Below, piece by piece: positions 23,901-35,761 of a stretch of 64,000 nt of DNA. How positions within the stretch are numbered: the first letter of the stretch is position 1; each line of letters opens with the position of its first letter. This stretch comes from Galdieria partita. Taxonomy: Eukaryota; Rhodophyta; Bangiophyceae; Galdieriales; Galdieriaceae. The notes beneath the pieces were generated by a model. It worked only from the letters and a program-made list of their open reading frames with translations. It was not told the DNA's origin and did not search any database. The position numbers and the translations under genes are program-made. The stretch is taken from positions 1-64,000 of the forward strand of contig BQMJ01000013.1 in assembly GCA_025991245.1 (NCBI GenBank), written 5' to 3'.

Positions 23901-25871
23901 CCCATAGACCGTGCTATCATTGAGGAGAAAACTAGGTTGACTCTAGTAGCATCACAACTTGACTTGGGATGCAATAGTACCATGGTAGTTCAGTTGCTAA
24001 TCAGTAACGACTGCGATGCAGATGCATCAGAATGCCAAATATTAATCTTTTGGTGATCAATTATAGAATGACCTCTTTCATGTTGTTCATTTCTGCTTTG
24101 AACAGTCCGACATGTATGGTTTTTAGGAAAAGCAGCAATTGAAGTATCCAGAATTCCGTAGCAAAGATGCAACTTTTCTTTATCAACTTTAAAGCATCTT
24201 TTAAAAGAGCCATTCAGAAGAAAAGCCTCTTTAGTCTTTGAATTCGGGGTATCCTGTGTTCTCTTCCAGTTGATGAATGGACGACAATGTGAATGGAATG
24301 TACAAGTAGATTTCTCACTTTGCTGACTCGTTCAGTGATATGCTTTTGAACTATAACAAGAGGACGGCTTTTCTTGTTACGAAAAGAATCGTTCACATGT
24401 ATTATGATGTCGGTTTCCGAGTAACTTGTTCTGAATCATTTGTACAACAAAGGTCCTCCGAAAATACCAGGATAGTTTCAGGAAGAAATACTAAAACCAT
24501 TCACAAAAAATAAATCAAAAAGGTTAATCAATAACAAACAAAGGAAAAGTGTCTGTAATGAACTCTAGGTAGAATGCTCGCATCTGGTTTGTGCTTTGAT
24601 GAAAGACACTAGTATGGATGATTCGTACTAGCCAAACAAAGTCAGCAAGCCAATCTGTCGACTATAAAGGCAGTGACATGATCAAATAAACCACGCAGCA
24701 CCTTTAGCGAGATGATACATGAAGAGTTCCAATGAATTGTTGAAGAACAAAGATATCAGAGGTTTCCGATTATAGTCTGTCCATTGAAAAAGAAACGACA
24801 AAATGACAATGGCAACAAATCTGAGCAAAAAAGTTATGTTGACAAATATGTTGGAACCATAATATCTTCGATTCTATCCTTCTTGACACTTTGCGAACAT
24901 CAGAGAGTCCTCCATTCTTGCTTAGGAAACAGGCAATGAAATGATAGGAACATGAGCTATAAAAAAGAAAGCCTTTCAGCAACATTCTAGTTGCTATACA
25001 ACGAAGCAACCAAATAAACATTTCGACAAGCAATTGCCATTAGTGTGATCGACAAACAAGTGAAGTTTCCAAAACCTTGGATCCTTGAAGAGCATACCGA
25101 TTCCTCTTCCAATGAACGAGTTTGACTTGCACCCTATCTTCGATCATTTTACCCATACAACAGGTGTACTCTCCACACATTCTTAATCAGAAGCACTGAA
25201 TGCAATGAAATATAAGAATTCATACCAAAGAAAGTGATATCATTGATAGCAACTACTAGACTACTCAAAAGGACAAAACTACGTAGGTCGACCATTCTTC
25301 TTTCCAATGTAGTCTGTATGAAACCAATCGCTAGTCAATCAAAGATAAAGACGTACAATATAGGAACTTCAACTGCAGCTAGAACAGTGTTATTATTTCC
25401 AAGAAATGTTAACGTCAGTAAGATAGCCACTGACAAACAAAACTAGTTACTGTGCTAGAAGAATACAAGTGGAAATTCTCTTGTCTGTCTCTGAAAAAAT
25501 AGAGCAGTTGCGTCGGCTTCAGACTTCCTTCTTGGGCGACGCCACTGTTATGAATATCTACTCGATGTTCTTAAGAAACCCTTGATAGGTTCAAAGACCG
25601 TAGGATCTTTTCTTTGCTGCAACCGCCACGTTCTTACCTAGGCCTTGAAACTTGAACCAAAAGGAATTCAACAGTTTCCAATGAAATCAGCAATCTAACC
25701 GTTTTCCCCATTAGATATAAAGGGTTCCCTTGGACATTGGGATAACCGAGGGAAGTGACTATGAGACCACTCTGAAATGAGTACCGAGAATCTAATTAGA
25801 ATATCAGCATGTTCCAATATTGGACTGGCTTTGTATAACCCGTCCCAAGAAGTTTACAGTTAACGACTCCC
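23901..25871. other. Inner edge of the subtelomere; no gene recognised
   Basis: About 2 kb without a supportable gene. Open frames on both strands are short, and their translations do not resemble a known family convincingly. The last few hundred bases (25480-25870) have a more even base composition and presumably include the promoter of the ABC transporter. Possible traces of a retroelement were considered and not accepted. Confidence 0.4.
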
Positions 25872-28225
25872 ATGGCTAACCTTGACCGTTTTTCAGAACA
25901 ACTTGTTGTGGAAGATGGACAAATAGATTATTCTTTCGATCCTTTTGCAGCGACAGATATCGAATTTCGTGACAAGGAAAAAGAGCTTTCCTTGATAAAG
26001 TTGCATCGAACGAGAGTTTCAAATTTGAAGAGTTGTCTGTGGCTGCAGTTCAGAAAAAGGGTTTCTTAAGGAAACAACAAAAGCAACAAAAGCAAATACT
26101 GAAAAATATCTCTGGAGTAGTTTATTCTGGACAGTTGCTTGCTATTATGGGGCCATCTGGCTCAGGAAAGACCACCTTGCTCAACTTGCTTGCTGGTAGG
26201 TTGTCGGCTTCAAGCAACTTGAATGGCAGCGGAAGCATTACTATAAATGGGAAGAAGAGGAATCCGGGTTCTTTCAAAAAGGTACGTCAATTATTCTATG
26301 TAAGGAAAATATACTCATTCGAGCCATAGTTGAGTGCTTATGTTATGCAGGATGATCAAATGTTTGCAGAACTGACGGTAGAAGAGCAAATATCAATATC
26401 AGCAATTTTACGTCTACCCAATAAAGTTTCAAAAGCTGAAAAGAAACGTAGAGTTGAAGCAGTTATTTCTGAGTTGGGTCTCTCTGGAGTAAAGCAATCT
26501 TTCATTGGTTCGGAAACTAAACGAGGCGTAAGTGGGGGAGAGAGAAAACGTGTGAGTATCGGTACAGAGCTAGTAACAGATCCTTCATTATTATTCTTGG
26601 ACGGTGAGTTTCCAAAAGGCTTTCAATAGCTTTTATTGAAACCCGAGATAGAACCAACCTCAGGTTTGGATGCTTTCAATGCGCAGAATGTTGTTCAGAC
26701 GCTAGTTCGTCTCGCCAGGAACGGTCGTGCAGTTGCGATGACAGTGCATCAACCAAGGAGCAATATATTTAGTCTATTCGATATGCTTTTATTGCTTTCT
26801 GAAGGTCAAATCGTTTATTTTGGTTCAGCAAAAGATGCATTGCCATATTTCTCGCAATTAGGATATGAGTAAGCTTCATTCTTGAAGGAGATTGATTGAT
26901 AATGAAATTCCTGTAGATGTCCTGAGCATTTTAATCCTGCAGATTATTTTCTGGATCTTGTATCGATAGACTCACGGTCACCTCAACTTGAACGCAACTC
27001 TCGAGGTCGAGTTTTATATCTTCACCGTTCATATAATGAAGCTTTATCTTCGAAAGAGGGTGATATGATAAAACAAAGTATGTTGGTTTTATGCCTCTAT
27101 TGAAACTGTTTTTCATCCAGTATTGAATATTAGATGAAATTTCGCCAAAGATTGAGGAGGAACCAAATCAAGAGACTGACGTTACAGATATACATAAGTA
27201 TGCTTATCCTTACTGGAAGGAATTCTTTCTATTGTGCAATCGTGCTTCGAAATTGCTAGTTCGAGAACAAGGCGTCTCAATTATTAGTGCTGCTCGAACA
27301 ATGGTAAGTATGTACAAGCTGTACAAGTTTTAATATCGTTTCTTTGGTAGATAACTGCTATATTGTTGGGTCTCATTTGGTTGAACAAAGGACGAAATAT
27401 CTCTTCAACGAACTATATGGACATTGAAGGCATCTTGTTTTTTATTCCTATCAACCAAAGTTTCATAAGCATATTTGGAACTATATTCACATTTCCACTT
27501 GAACGCTCTATCGTTCTACGAGAGCGTGCTAGTGGAATGTATAGAGTCTCTCCGTATTATCTGTCCAAAACTTTAGTAGAAATACCACGTTCCATAATAT
27601 TTCTATTGGTTTTTTGTGCAGTAGTAAGTAGAACTTTTTATGAATTGCCGCTGCTGATTTTTGAAAGTTATATTGGATGGTCGGCCTTAGAGATTCAGCA
27701 AGTTCGTTCTTTCTGTTTCTGGTGGTAAATTTTCTCACTTCATTGACTGCAGAAGGCATTGCACTCACTGTTTCCGTAAGTTTATCAACTTTATATTGGA
27801 TTGTTTCAAAAGAGTTTCTTAGGCTGGGGCACCTAATCCTAAAATTGCTTCAGCCATTGTACCACTTTTCCTAGTTGTGTCGGCATTATTTGGTGGTTAC
27901 TTTTCACAAATTCCGAATTATTTCGTTTGGTTGAAATATATGTCGTTTATGAAATATTCATTTGGAGCCTTCATGCATATTCAATTGGATGATTTTCAGT
28001 TTCAGGTTCCAGTCTCCGATTGTACGGTATGTGATGGTAATCAAGTTCTTTCCACTTCCGGAATGACCGATTTTTCATTGGGAGGAAATATTGGAGTAAG
28101 ACAATCCTTTTACTAAGTTGAATGACTAATAAGTTTAGTTGCTGGTTACGATAATGATGATCTTTCGCATATCAGCTTACCTGATGTTGCGAATAAGAGG
28201 TCCAAAATATGATAGAAATCTTTGA
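25872..28225 (+). CDS. ABCG-family half-transporter
   Basis: Multi-exon gene for an ATP-binding cassette transporter with the nucleotide-binding domain before the membrane domain, the ABCG (White/WBC) layout. Visible motifs in order: FKFEELSV leader, Walker [13 protein letters not shown] (near 26150), Q-loop region YVMQDDQMF, signature [10 protein letters not shown] (near 26530), Walker B FLD/EPTSGLD split by an intron at 26604-26651, and the switch histidine in VHQPRSNIF. The membrane half has several hydrophobic helices with the ABCG-typical [17 protein letters not shown]. It ends [13 protein letters not shown]. Introns are about 48 nt where they can be set (26282-26329, 26604-26651). The first intron, near 25970-26014, is uncertain. 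Such half-transporters dimerise and usually export lipids or hydrophobic compounds. The substrate cannot be told from sequence. It is the first conserved core gene next to the subtelomere. Confidence 0.88.
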
Positions 28226-29296
28226 TCGAAGATTGATTACTTAGTATGGGCTAGAGTGCCATTCAAGTTATGAGTCGAACGACTTGAATAGGTTATTAGT
28301 ACACGAATAAATGGGCGACGTGTTACTTTATCCATTGTTGTTAGTCTGATATTCCTGCACAAGAACAAATACGATATTGCTCTCTCTATCCAGTGCTTTG
28401 TAGCTACTTGAATTTGGCTGCAGGATATCCCAATTTGCAGTTTACTGAGGCAACTTGTGAATCCAGTGAACGCAAAAGTGGTCAGTTGAACATCACACTG
28501 CTTGTCAAGAAGAGCATTGGTTTGCCCACAATGACTTGCGTTGTTGGGTCACTTGGGTTTCTGTTGTATCATCTGTCATGCATCTACTTCAAGGTTTCTT
28601 ACAACTGTCACGCTGATAAAGAATTGGGACGAGTCTGGAAGATTCCTAAACAAAATAGTAAAGGATGGAATATCCTTATTTGGAAACAAGCATTCGTGCT
28701 CCTTTTGGAGAACATATTATTACCGTCTCGATACTTTTCTTTAGAGAAATATAAGTTTTATGCAGTGAAATCTTGTTGGACAGAATAACAGCTCTTCAGA
28801 AGATAGGCGAACAACTTTTATGGACTTTATAAGCTGCTGAAGACCACAACTCTAAGCCTTATAAACTAGAAGAAGGTGAAGACGAGTATACGCAGCAACA
28901 CGATGAATAAAGATTGATCGTTGATAATCTTTGAAAAGTTTTTCAAGTAATCCATTCTGGAAATGTCGTTGGTTGTGGAAATTAGCATAAAGTGTCATCG
29001 TTTCGGTGCAGTACGATACACAAAATTATTTGTTCTATCAAAAACGACTATCAAAACCACTACAAATATCTCTAGGATGGATTCATCACGTGTGCATGAG
29101 AATACTCGTTGGGACATCTCAACATAGATATATATGTTTATGCCATGGAGACAATACAAGAGACATTGAGACAATACGAGTCATATTGCTTTTACAAAAA
29201 GATTACAACCACACAGAGAGACACACACAGAGCGACATATTTCATTCACACGCAAATGTCTATAGCCAAAACAAAAAAGATTGGAACCTTCAGTTT
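28226..29296. other. Intergenic, no gene recognised
   Basis: About 1.07 kb between the ABC transporter and the convergent secreted-protein gene. An open frame at 28393-28788 has no convincing identity. A faint resemblance of part of it to a retroelement segment is too weak to call. The stretch at 29150-29240 is rich in CA/GA words. Confidence 0.4.
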
Positions 29297-30040
29297 TTAA
29301 AAGGACGGAATAAAAGGATAAGTTGGCACTTGTGGATAAGATGAACTTGAATAGGAGGAAGAATAGCTTGGATAAGGTGTACTGGTACAAGGAATATACT
29401 GTCCATAAGAGTTGTAAGTATAGCAAACCGTGGGAGTACTGGTACAAGGCACATATTGTCCATAAGCAGCATAAGTATAACACACGGTAGGTGTTGGTGT
29501 AGGAGTAGCAGATACAACTTGAGTTGCTTGGAAGGTATAACTTGTGGGTAGATTCAAGCTAGTTCTTAGGTCATCTTGAAATGATGTATTGCTCTTCACT
29601 TCACTCAAGTAACTGGAAGCGTCACTAAAAGGAACGATGACATCGAATGCAACCGCAAATGGAGAAGGACTACCGACATATTCTACTTCAATGACGTTGT
29701 AAGGAGCAGCATTATCCAAAATGAGTGCATCTGCGGCGTCTTCTTCAGTTATCGTAATAGTTGTTCTTTCCTTGGACGTTAGCATTCCAAACTTTTGGGC
29801 CATTCTCACAGTGGATCCAACAAATCCTATTTGAATTTCGGCCTCTCCAGGACTGACACTTGGTGTAGGAGCAGCAGTTGCATTGGCTGTCACTCTTATT
29901 TGTGGTTGAAGCTCTGCTTGCCAATTATACAATAAGGAAGAATCTTGAAGACGTTGACTAGCTATCAGAGGTGTGGCATAAATGGTACTTGTATAAGAGA
30001 TGCATAGTAAAAAGAATAACCCAACACAAAAAGTTTTCAT
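29297..30040 (-). CDS. Secreted protein with Cys/Tyr-rich 19-residue repeats
   Basis: About 247 residues from the Met at 30040. That start is chosen because it begins a clear signal peptide (MKTFCVGLFFLLCISYTS, then a TIYA-type cleavage region). The open frame extends 25 codons further upstream to 30115. A globular part of about 110 residues with alternating hydrophobic strands follows. After it come a Thr/Pro linker (ATPTPTPT), two near-identical 19-residue repeats of the form TPTVCYTY..YGQY.PCTS, and a Ser/Tyr/Pro-rich tail. Paired Cys and Tyr residues in the repeats suggest disulphide or dityrosine cross-linking in the cell wall. No known family is recognised. The function is inferred only as extracellular or wall-associated. 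Confidence 0.7.
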   Translation of the reverse strand: MKTFCVGLFFLLCISYTSTIYATPLIASQRLQDSSLLYNWQAELQPQIRVTANATAAPTPSVSPGEAEIQIGFVGSTVRMAQKFGMLTSKERTTITITEEDAADALILDNAAPYNVIEVEYVGSPSPFAVAFDVIVPFSDASSYLSEVKSNTSFQDDLRTSLNLPTSYTFQATQVVSATPTPTPTVCYTYAAYGQYVPCTSTPTVCYTYNSYGQYIPCTSTPYPSYSSSYSSSSYPQVPTYPFIPSF

Positions 30041-30868
30041 AAGGGAACGACGTATATGAACAATTCCAAAACAATTCAACTCTGTAAAGGCGACATTTTT
30101 AAAGTGTTTGTACAATACTCATTTTTCTTTTTCAAGAGCCGAATCGATCCATTCATAGGAGGGCAAACAATTCGTTCTCGAATAGAAAAATGAAAAGGCA
30201 ATCCAATGGACATACAAATGATATATTATGAAACAGCCATTCTTTTCTTTCTCAACATTTTTCTCTTCCATATGGAAATAGAGCAACCATCATAATAACG
30301 AAAAGGAATCAATAGAACAACCCAAAATCATACATACATAGAAAAAATGGACAACATGTGACTCTCCCATTGAATAAGTATGATCACCTGTAGTTGACAA
30401 TACTTGACACAATAAACAATGATCATACTGTTGCATCAACTTTTCTCTTGTTGACACGACAATCGTTCTTGATAATCCATTTTTACAGCAACTCGTCTAT
30501 TTTGAAGGAGTTGGTTGTGCAGCATAACTGAATCCAATATGAATATCGTCTCTACACACCTTTCAATGTCCTTTCAACTATTCATCACAACCTATGTAAG
30601 CGTGCAAAATTTTGAGTCCAATGATACACACAAGTCACTCTTGTCCAAATAGAAAGCTTGAGGACCCATCAACAGCCCTCTCTCTCTCTCTCTCCAAAAG
30701 CAACAGCCCGCTCTTTCCTCATATGGCCCGCCCTTGTCCATACATTCATTCATCATAGCTCTCAAATAGGGATTGATGGTTGCTTGAGTTGCAGTGTGGT
30801 TGTTTCTGGTGGGAAATCATACTCTATACATATTCTCAAATATATATATATATATTGATACCCAAATC
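30041..30868. promoter_or_regulatory. Divergent promoter region with CT and TA microsatellites
   Basis: About 830 bp between the divergent secreted-protein and ribonucleotide reductase genes. It has a (CT)n run at about 30678-30695 and a (TA)n run at about 30840-30855, directly before the ribonucleotide reductase start. No gene is seen. The TA run is 14 nt from the ATG and could be part of the 5' leader. Confidence 0.4.
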
Positions 30869-33620
30869 ATGGAAATGCACGTAGTCAAGAGAGATGGCAG
30901 AAAACAGCCAGTCAAGTTTGACAAGATTACTGCAAGAATCAAGAAATTGGCCTATGGGTTAGATCCCATGGTAGACATAATCGAAGTAGCTCAAAAGGTA
31001 TTTATTATTTTTGTATTTACATTGGAACAAGTTTGAATAGGCTGTATCAGGTTTGTGCTGGTGTGTACAATGGTGTGACAACTTCAGAGTTGGATGACTT
31101 GGCAGCAGAGACAGCGGCCTATATGTCTACCAAACATCACGATTATTCCTTATTGGCTTCCAGAATAGCTATTTCTAATTTACACAAAAACACACTCAAG
31201 TCATTTTCCAAAACTATGGATATTTTGTACCGCTATGAATCCCCGAAAACCAAAACTCCAGCTCCCTTAATAGCTGAAGATGTCCATTCCATCGTTATGA
31301 AAAACGCTCATGTCTTGGATGATGCTATTATTTATGATAGAGACTTTTCATATGATTATTTTGGATTCAAGACTTTAGAACGTTCCTATTTATTGCGAGT
31401 GGATGGCAAAGTGATGGAACGACCGCAACATATGTTGATGAGAGTATCTGTAGGTATTCACAAAGATGACTTGGAAGCTGTATTAGAGACATATGATTAC
31501 TTGTCTCGGAAATACTTTACACATGCTTCACCTACTTTATTCAATGCGGGTACTCCAAGACCTCAGTTATCTTCTTGTTTTCTATTGACGATGACGGAAG
31601 ACTCCATTGAAGGAATCTATGACACTTTAAAAAGATGTGCAGTTATTTCTAAGAGTGCTGGTGGTATTGGATTGGCAGTTCATGATATACGTGCAACCAA
31701 GTCTTATATTCGTGGTACAAATGGAACTTCTAATGGCATTGTTCCTATGCTTCGAGTATTTAATGATACTGCAAGATATGTGGATCAAGGAGGAGGCAAA
31801 AGAAAAGGAGCTTTTGCTATTTATTTGGAGCCATGGCATGCCGATATTTTTGAATTTTTAGACTTGAGAAAGAATCATGGAAAGGAAGAGAATCGAGCAC
31901 GAGATTTATTTTATGGTTTATGGGTTCCTGATTTATTTATGAAACGAGTAGAAAAGGATGAAAAATGGAGTTTATTTTGTCCCAATGAAGCTCCAGGTTT
32001 AGCTGATTGTTGGGGTGAAGCCTTTGAACAACTGTATGAAAAGTATGAACAGGAGGTATGAAAAAGTCTTTGTAGGAATCATGCTCATAATGTTAATGAT
32101 GAGAATAGAATAGAGCAAGACAAGTATTAGATGCACGTAAACTGTGGTTTGCTATTTTAGAAGCACAAATAGAAACCGGCAATCCTTATATGCTGTACAA
32201 AGATCACTGCAATAGGAAGAGCAACCAACAGAATTTGGGAACTATTCGATGCAGCAACTTGTGTACTGAGATTGTACAATATACTAGTCCTGATGAAGTA
32301 AGTCATTCTGATGAACAACTATGAAAAGGCCAACAATATATTATTTAGGTTGCAGTTTGTAATTTGGCGTCCATTGCTTTGAATCAGTTTGTACGATTTT
32401 CAGAAGATTCGGAAAAGCCATATTATGATTTTGAACAATTAGAACATGTTACGAAAATAGTTGTTCGCAACTTGAACAAGATCATTGATATCAATTATTA
32501 TCCAATTACTCAAGCCAAGACTTCCAATTTACGTCATCGTCCTATAGGAATTGGTGTTCAAGTAAGTATATATTGTGGAATCATGGAATAGTCATGGAAT
32601 GAATATTATTATTGTTATTAGGGACTTGCGGATGCTTTTATTTTAATGCGATTACCTTTTGAAAGTGATGAAGCACGTCAATTGAATCGACAAATTGCAG
32701 AAACCATTTATTATGCTGCTTTATGTACTTCGTTAGAATTGGCACAACGTGATGGGCCTTATGAAAGTTTTCCTGGTTCACCTTTATCTCGAGGCTTATT
32801 TCAGTTTGATTTATGGCAAGTGAAGCCTTCCAATCGATATGATTGGAAGTCACTTGGAGAGGCTATTCAGTGCCATGGCGTTCGCAATTCATTGTTGATT
32901 GCTCCTATGCCTACTGCTTCTACTTCACAAATTTTGGGTAATAACGAGGTAATGAAAGAAGAAGAAGAAGACTTGCCATATCTTACTTGTTTTGTTTGGT
33001 TAGTGTTTTGAACCTTATACATCCAATATCTATACACGACGAGTATTAGCTGGAGAGTTTACCATAGTGAATCAACATTTGGTTCGTGATTTACAACGCT
33101 TAGGTTTATGGAACAATGATATGAAGAACAAAATTATTGCATACAATGGAAGTGTTCAACATATTCCCGAAATACCTGAAGATATTCGCCAATTGTACAA
33201 GACGATATGGGAGATTAGTCAAAAGAGGTAAATAGAACACACAAGTATCGAGTGCTTTGGATGATCATTGCTTTGTGTGGGTTGATTAGGTTATTAGATA
33301 TGGCAGCGGACAGAGGTGCCTTTATTGATCAAAGTCAAAGTCTCAATGTATATATGGCGTCACCCAATATTGGTAAACTAAGTTCGATGCATTTTCATGG
33401 TTGGAAGAAAGGCTTAAAGACGGGAATGTATTATTTACGTACTCGGCCAGCAGCGGAAGCTATCAAGTTTACTATCGATCAACAATATTTATTGCAAGCT
33501 TCCAACAAAAGTATGTTGACTGAAAGTAGTTCTATACGTAAAGGACCCACTCGTGAAGACTACCAAACTCTAAGTTGTTCTTTGCAGAATCCTGAAGGTT
33601 GTCTTTCTTGTGGTTCTTAG
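30869..33620 (+). CDS. RNR1: Ribonucleoside-diphosphate reductase large subunit (class Ia)
   Basis: Reduces ribonucleotides to deoxyribonucleotides for DNA synthesis, together with the small subunit R2. Starts [15 protein letters not shown], which opens the N-terminal ATP-cone. Family landmarks in order: [20 protein letters not shown] with one active-site Cys, [44 protein letters not shown] with the thiyl-radical Cys, [18 protein letters not shown], and the C-terminal redox tail CLSC at the very end. About seven exons. Introns of roughly 50-70 nt at 30998-31050, about 32043/32056-32113, 32298-32348, 32562-32621, 32949-33005 and 33228-33289; the second donor is ambiguous. The product is about 820 residues, normal for eukaryotic R1. 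The next gene, eS4, starts 73 bp after the stop. Confidence 0.95.
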
Positions 33621-33693
33621 AGTCACATTCAAAATAAAGGATCGATGGTCATTTCGTCGACGACGCCATTTCCTTTGATTCATTGCAATCACT

Positions 33694-34584
33694 ATGCCAC
33701 GCGGTCCTAAAAAGCATATGAAACGTTTGGCAGCACCCAAACACTGGATGCTAAGCAAACTAGGCGGTATTTGGGCTCCCAGACCAAGTAGTGGACCTCA
33801 CAAGTTGCGAGAATCACTACCTTTGTTGCTCATTCTCCGAAATAGACTGAAATACGCACTCAACAATAGAGAAGCAGTAGCTATTTTGATGCAACGTCTA
33901 GTCAAAGTGGATGGAAAGGTACGCACTGATAAATCCTTTCCTGCAGGTTTCATGGGTAAGTTGATGGAAAGAGAGAGAGAGACATATCAACTATCCTATC
34001 TGTAGATGTAATTGAACTCGAAAGAACCAACGAGACTTTTAGATTGTTGTATGATGTCAAGGGTCGATTCCGATTGCATCGCATTACCCCAGAAGAAGGC
34101 AAAGTAAGTTGTGTTGAAACACACACACGAGTTGAGCTAAAATTTGCGCTTCTAGTACAAGCTGTGTCGTGTGAAGAGAGCGCAAATGGGTGTAGGAGGA
34201 ATTCCGTATATAGCGACTCACGATGGTCGCACTATTCGCTATCCTGATCCTGCTATTAAGCACAACGATACAGTGTTGGTAGATTTGGAAACTGGAAAAG
34301 TAACAGACTTTTTAAAGTTTGAAGTGGGCAACTTGTGTATGATCACCGGTGGACACAATATTGGAAGAGTGGGATTGATACAACACAGAGAGAAGCATCC
34401 AGGATCAACGGAAATTATTCATGTACGAGATGCTCGAGGTCAAGAGTTTGCCACTCAATTGGATAATGTATTTGTGATTGGCAAAGGAAATCAACCGTTT
34501 GTATCATTACCTAAAGGAAAAGGTATTCGATATTCTATTTTGGAAGAACAAGAAAAGATGATGAAAGAAAGGCAGCCCATGTGA
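33694..34584 (+). CDS. RPS4: 40S ribosomal protein eS4
   Basis: Component of the small cytosolic ribosomal subunit. Begins [18 protein letters not shown]. The S4-type RNA-binding region and KOW-like part follow, with [20 protein letters not shown] and a C-terminal [19 protein letters not shown], all diagnostic for eS4. Three exons joined across introns at 33956-34005 (50 nt) and 34104-34155 (52 nt) give 262 residues, matching the usual length. Compactly placed 73 bp after ribonucleotide reductase and 105 bp before the next gene on the same strand. Confidence 0.96.
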
Positions 34585-34689
34585 AAAGGGCTTTGACAAT
34601 AAAGCAGTGGTTTGTGATGAGAAAGAAAAATGCAAAAATGGGCGCTCTTTTGAATTTCTTGTGAGTGGGATTTCCCCGACACTCTTTGA

Positions 34690-35698
34690 ATGACTTCACA
34701 CTATCACGATATATGGAAAACACTTCAAGGCGCAAACCAAGAGTTGAGACAATGGTTACAGGAAAACTATCAAGAACAACAACACAACCACACCATCACT
34801 GCTAGTCATATCTATTCTCCTACAACAGGTTATAACAAAGGGTATTCATACACTCAACTACCTCAGGATACTTGTATGGTGGACTTGGAAATGGAAATTG
34901 TCAAAGAATTGGAACAATCTTTGTGTGAATTAGACACGGTGAACAAGCATAGAAACCATTCAGGAGGAAACTTATCATATCATGACTATACTCCTAGCCA
35001 ATTGAGCCATACCCATGAAGCATGCACAGCAGACTTTATAGAAACCAATGAAGATGACTTGACATTGCTTCATCGAAATACTCATCGCAGTTTATGCAAG
35101 ACAATCGATTGTATATTGGACCAAGATGCCAAATCCTTGTATAGAATGAAAGAAAGTTGGCAGCAATTACACCAATGGAGTAGTAGACATTTACATCCAT
35201 ATTTACAAAACAATTCACAACCACTGAATAGTTCGTAAGTGTGTTTCTTTGTACTGGGCGCAAAGTTGTTTTGCTAACAACTCTAGCAGATATATGGATA
35301 GGAATAATCATACAGGTCGGTGGTATCCCAAGTGGATTGTGCATTGTGTTGAAATTGTTTATTTAGGAGAAGATGAGAAAGTTTATATTGAAGAGACTCC
35401 CTTTTATAAGCGTTTGATATTTCCCAATGGCAATTGTAAGGAAATATATTCAGATGGGAGAAGAGAGACTTATTATGCTTCATCTCATATTCATAAGATG
35501 ACATTTCCTAACGGTTGTCGTTTGATATTCTTTCCTAATGGACAATTGGAAAGACATTTATCTGATGGAAGAATAGAAGTGATTTATATGGATGGCTCTA
35601 TAGGTCTAGTATCTAAAGATGGTACCCAAGAGAGGTTATTTCTAGGAAATGGTAAAGTCGTATCTAGAAATATAAAGTATAATCATAGGAATAGATAA
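34690..35698 (+). CDS. Protein with C-terminal TCP10/CPAP-type G-box domain
   Basis: Two exons give about 317 residues. The first exon (to 35234) is polar, rich in His, Gln and Asn, with helical stretches and no recognised domain. The second is a run of short beta repeats with recurring PNG/SDG/MDG turns (LIFPNGNCKEIYSDG, MTFPNGCRLIFFPNG, ERHLSDGRIEVIYMDG, GLVSKDGTQE). This is the pattern of the TCP10_C or G-box domain of CPAP/SAS-4 proteins, which forms an extended single-layer beta-sheet and binds STIL/Ana2 in animals. Intron 35235-35286 or -35289: the acceptor reads TAGCAG, so either AG keeps the frame and changes one residue. The domain call is fairly secure; a centriolar role is not implied. 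Confidence 0.75.
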
Positions 35699-35761
35699 GA
35701 AAAGAGTTTTATATTGTATTGGACACTTGAAGCACTTGTCTGCCAACCCAATTCCATTCAG

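Noticed and set aside
24000-25500. Possible traces of a Ty1/copia-type retroelement on the - strand
   Set aside because: A faint IWH...SQSLL-like resemblance in one short frame only; no protease, integrase or reverse transcriptase motif and no flanking repeats could be recognised.
28393-28788. 131-codon open frame with a VGSLGFLLYHL stretch suggesting a retroelement fossil
   Set aside because: The resemblance is a few residues long and could be chance; nothing around it supports an element.
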